From Comamonas terrigena NBRC 13299 (lineage in GTDB: Bacteria; Pseudomonadota; Gammaproteobacteria; Burkholderiales; Burkholderiaceae_C): DNA of 64,000 bases. The DNA lies in NCBI RefSeq assembly GCF_006740045.1, contig NZ_AP019749.1, forward strand, positions 3,553,001-3,617,000, given 5' to 3'. Within the stretch, counting starts at the first letter, position 1. Every line of letters starts with the position of its first letter. The position numbers and the translations under genes were made by a program. The notes under the pieces were generated by a model. The model did no database searches. It was not told the DNA's origin and saw nothing but the letters and a program-made list of their open reading frames with translations. Positions 63,252 through 64,000 of this stretch are shown piece by piece.

Positions 63252-64000
63252 ACGCCCCCCATGAAGCCGCACTGACGGCTGCCACCGCCCAGGCCGTGGG
63301 CCAGTCCGCCTTCCACGAAAGTGCCGTCGCCCAGCTCAAGGGCGAAGCCCAGTATGTGGACGATGTGCCCGAAGTGCGCGGTACGCTCTACGCCGCCCCC
63401 ATCCTCAGCCAGGTCGCCCACGGCCAGCTGCACGGGGTGGATGCCAGCGCCGCCCTGGCCCTGCCCGGGGTGCGCGGCGTGGTGCTGGCCGCCGACATTC
63501 CCGGCGACCCCATCCTGGCAGCCTTTGGGCACGACGAGCCCATCTTTGCCCAGGACACGGTGCAGCACATCGGCCAGGTGATCGGCCTGGTCGTGGCCGA
63601 CAGCGTGATGGCCGCCCGCCGCGCCGCGCGCAAGGTGCAGTGCGACATCACGCCCCTGCCCGCCCTGCTGAATGTGCACGACGCCCACCGGGTCCAAAGC
63701 TATGTGCTGCCGCCCGTGCATGTGAAGCGCGGCGATGCGGCGGCCGGTCTGGCCCGTGCCGGCCACCGGCTGCAAGGTACGCTGGAAGTGGGGGGACAGG
63801 AACATTTCTACCTGGAAGGCCAGATTGCCTACGCCCTGCCGATGGAGCAGGACCAGTGGTGGATCTACTCCAGCACCCAACACCCGGGCGAGGTGCAGCA
63901 CTGGGTGGCCCATGCCCTGGACATCGGCAACCACGCCGTCACCGTGCAGTGCCGGCGCATGGGCGGCGGCTTTGGCGGCAAGGAAACCCAGTCCGGCCAC
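63248..64000 (+). CDS. xdhB: Xanthine dehydrogenase molybdenum-binding subunit (3' partial)
   Basis: The first 251 residues of the large subunit; the frame runs off the right edge. It starts at ATG 63248, overlapping the xdhA stop. Seen: SAFHESAVAQLKGEAQYVDDVPEVRGTLYAAP (landmark start), VLAADIPGDPILAAFGHDEPIFA, HIGQVIGLVVADS, GGQEHFYLEGQIAYA and, near the edge, RMGGGFGGKETQ, the molybdopterin-contact motif of the family. xdhC or other genes may lie beyond the window. Confidence 0.95.
   Translation, partial: MNAPHEAALTAATAQAVGQSAFHESAVAQLKGEAQYVDDVPEVRGTLYAAPILSQVAHGQLHGVDASAALALPGVRGVVLAADIPGDPILAAFGHDEPIFAQDTVQHIGQVIGLVVADSVMAARRAARKVQCDITPLPALLNVHDAHRVQSYVLPPVHVKRGDAAAGLARAGHRLQGTLEVGGQEHFYLEGQIAYALPMEQDQWWIYSSTQHPGEVQHWVAHALDIGNHAVTVQCRRMGGGFGGKETQSGH

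Noticed and set aside
63146..64000. A 284-codon minus-strand frame running to the right edge
   Set aside because: It lies opposite the start of xdhB, which has the MGGGFGGKE motif and overlaps xdhA in the expected way.

Overview
The window is a high-GC chromosomal segment from a betaproteobacterium. Gene content and order point to the Burkholderiales, most likely a Comamonadaceae member close to Comamonas, Delftia or Acidovorax. The signs are the blocks folK-pcnB-HAD-hda // purM-AI-2E, sirB1-murJ // rpsT-DUF3579-argD-argF, an orphan Bug/TctC receptor and a very short H-NS. The genus is an inference. I see no insertion sequence, prophage, CRISPR array, tRNA or rRNA, and almost every gene looks intact. 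The first gene and the last gene are cut by the window edges.

Layout. 1-11 kb: mixed metabolism (MarR-GNAT fragment, NAD(P)-binding protein with divergent LysR, PPK2 with a long basic leader, Liv-type receptor, epimerase-like SDR, ferredoxin-reductase-type flavoprotein, Bug receptor, class III aminotransferase). 11-23.4 kb: housekeeping core (folK, pcnB, HAD phosphatase, hda, purM, AI-2E permease, sirB1, murJ, rpsT, DUF3579, argD, argF). 23.4-27.3 kb: two YkgJ-type cysteine-cluster proteins facing a feoA-feoB-small Cys-rich membrane protein operon that has a Fur-like half site upstream. 27.5-39 kb: LysE exporter, AraC regulator, amino-acid permease, then tryptophan-to-anthranilate degradation (kynB, kynU, kynA), interrupted by an exonuclease gene and by ada-like and alkA-like alkylation-repair genes on the other strand, then an MFS carrier and a FAD monooxygenase. 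39-46.7 kb: H-NS, apaH, rhlE, YpfJ-type protease, a small membrane protein, and an ornithine-cyclodeaminase-family reductase coupled to a Cache-HAMP-GGDEF diguanylate cyclase.

46.8-64 kb is the most coherent accessory region, a purine uptake and oxidation locus. On the minus strand lie an ABC system of the BMP/nucleoside class (ATPase, two permeases, two tandem lipoprotein receptors), a Rieske oxygenase, an adenine deaminase-type enzyme, a third orphan BMP receptor, guanine deaminase and dcd. A LysR gene sits upstream of the ATPase, and xdhA-xdhB run divergently at the end. Together they would import purine bases or nucleosides, deaminate adenine to hypoxanthine and guanine to xanthine, and oxidise both to urate. 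The Rieske oxygenase is the unexplained member. It resembles the HpxD and NdmA types by layout and may be a second, molybdenum-independent purine oxidase or an N-demethylase.

Regulation readable from the sequence: intrinsic terminators at many gene ends, two of which lie only 10-17 nt upstream of the next start codon (kynB and the Rieske gene); a Fur-like site at feoA; TTG and GTG starts on apaH, murJ, folK, the LysE gene and the MFS gene.
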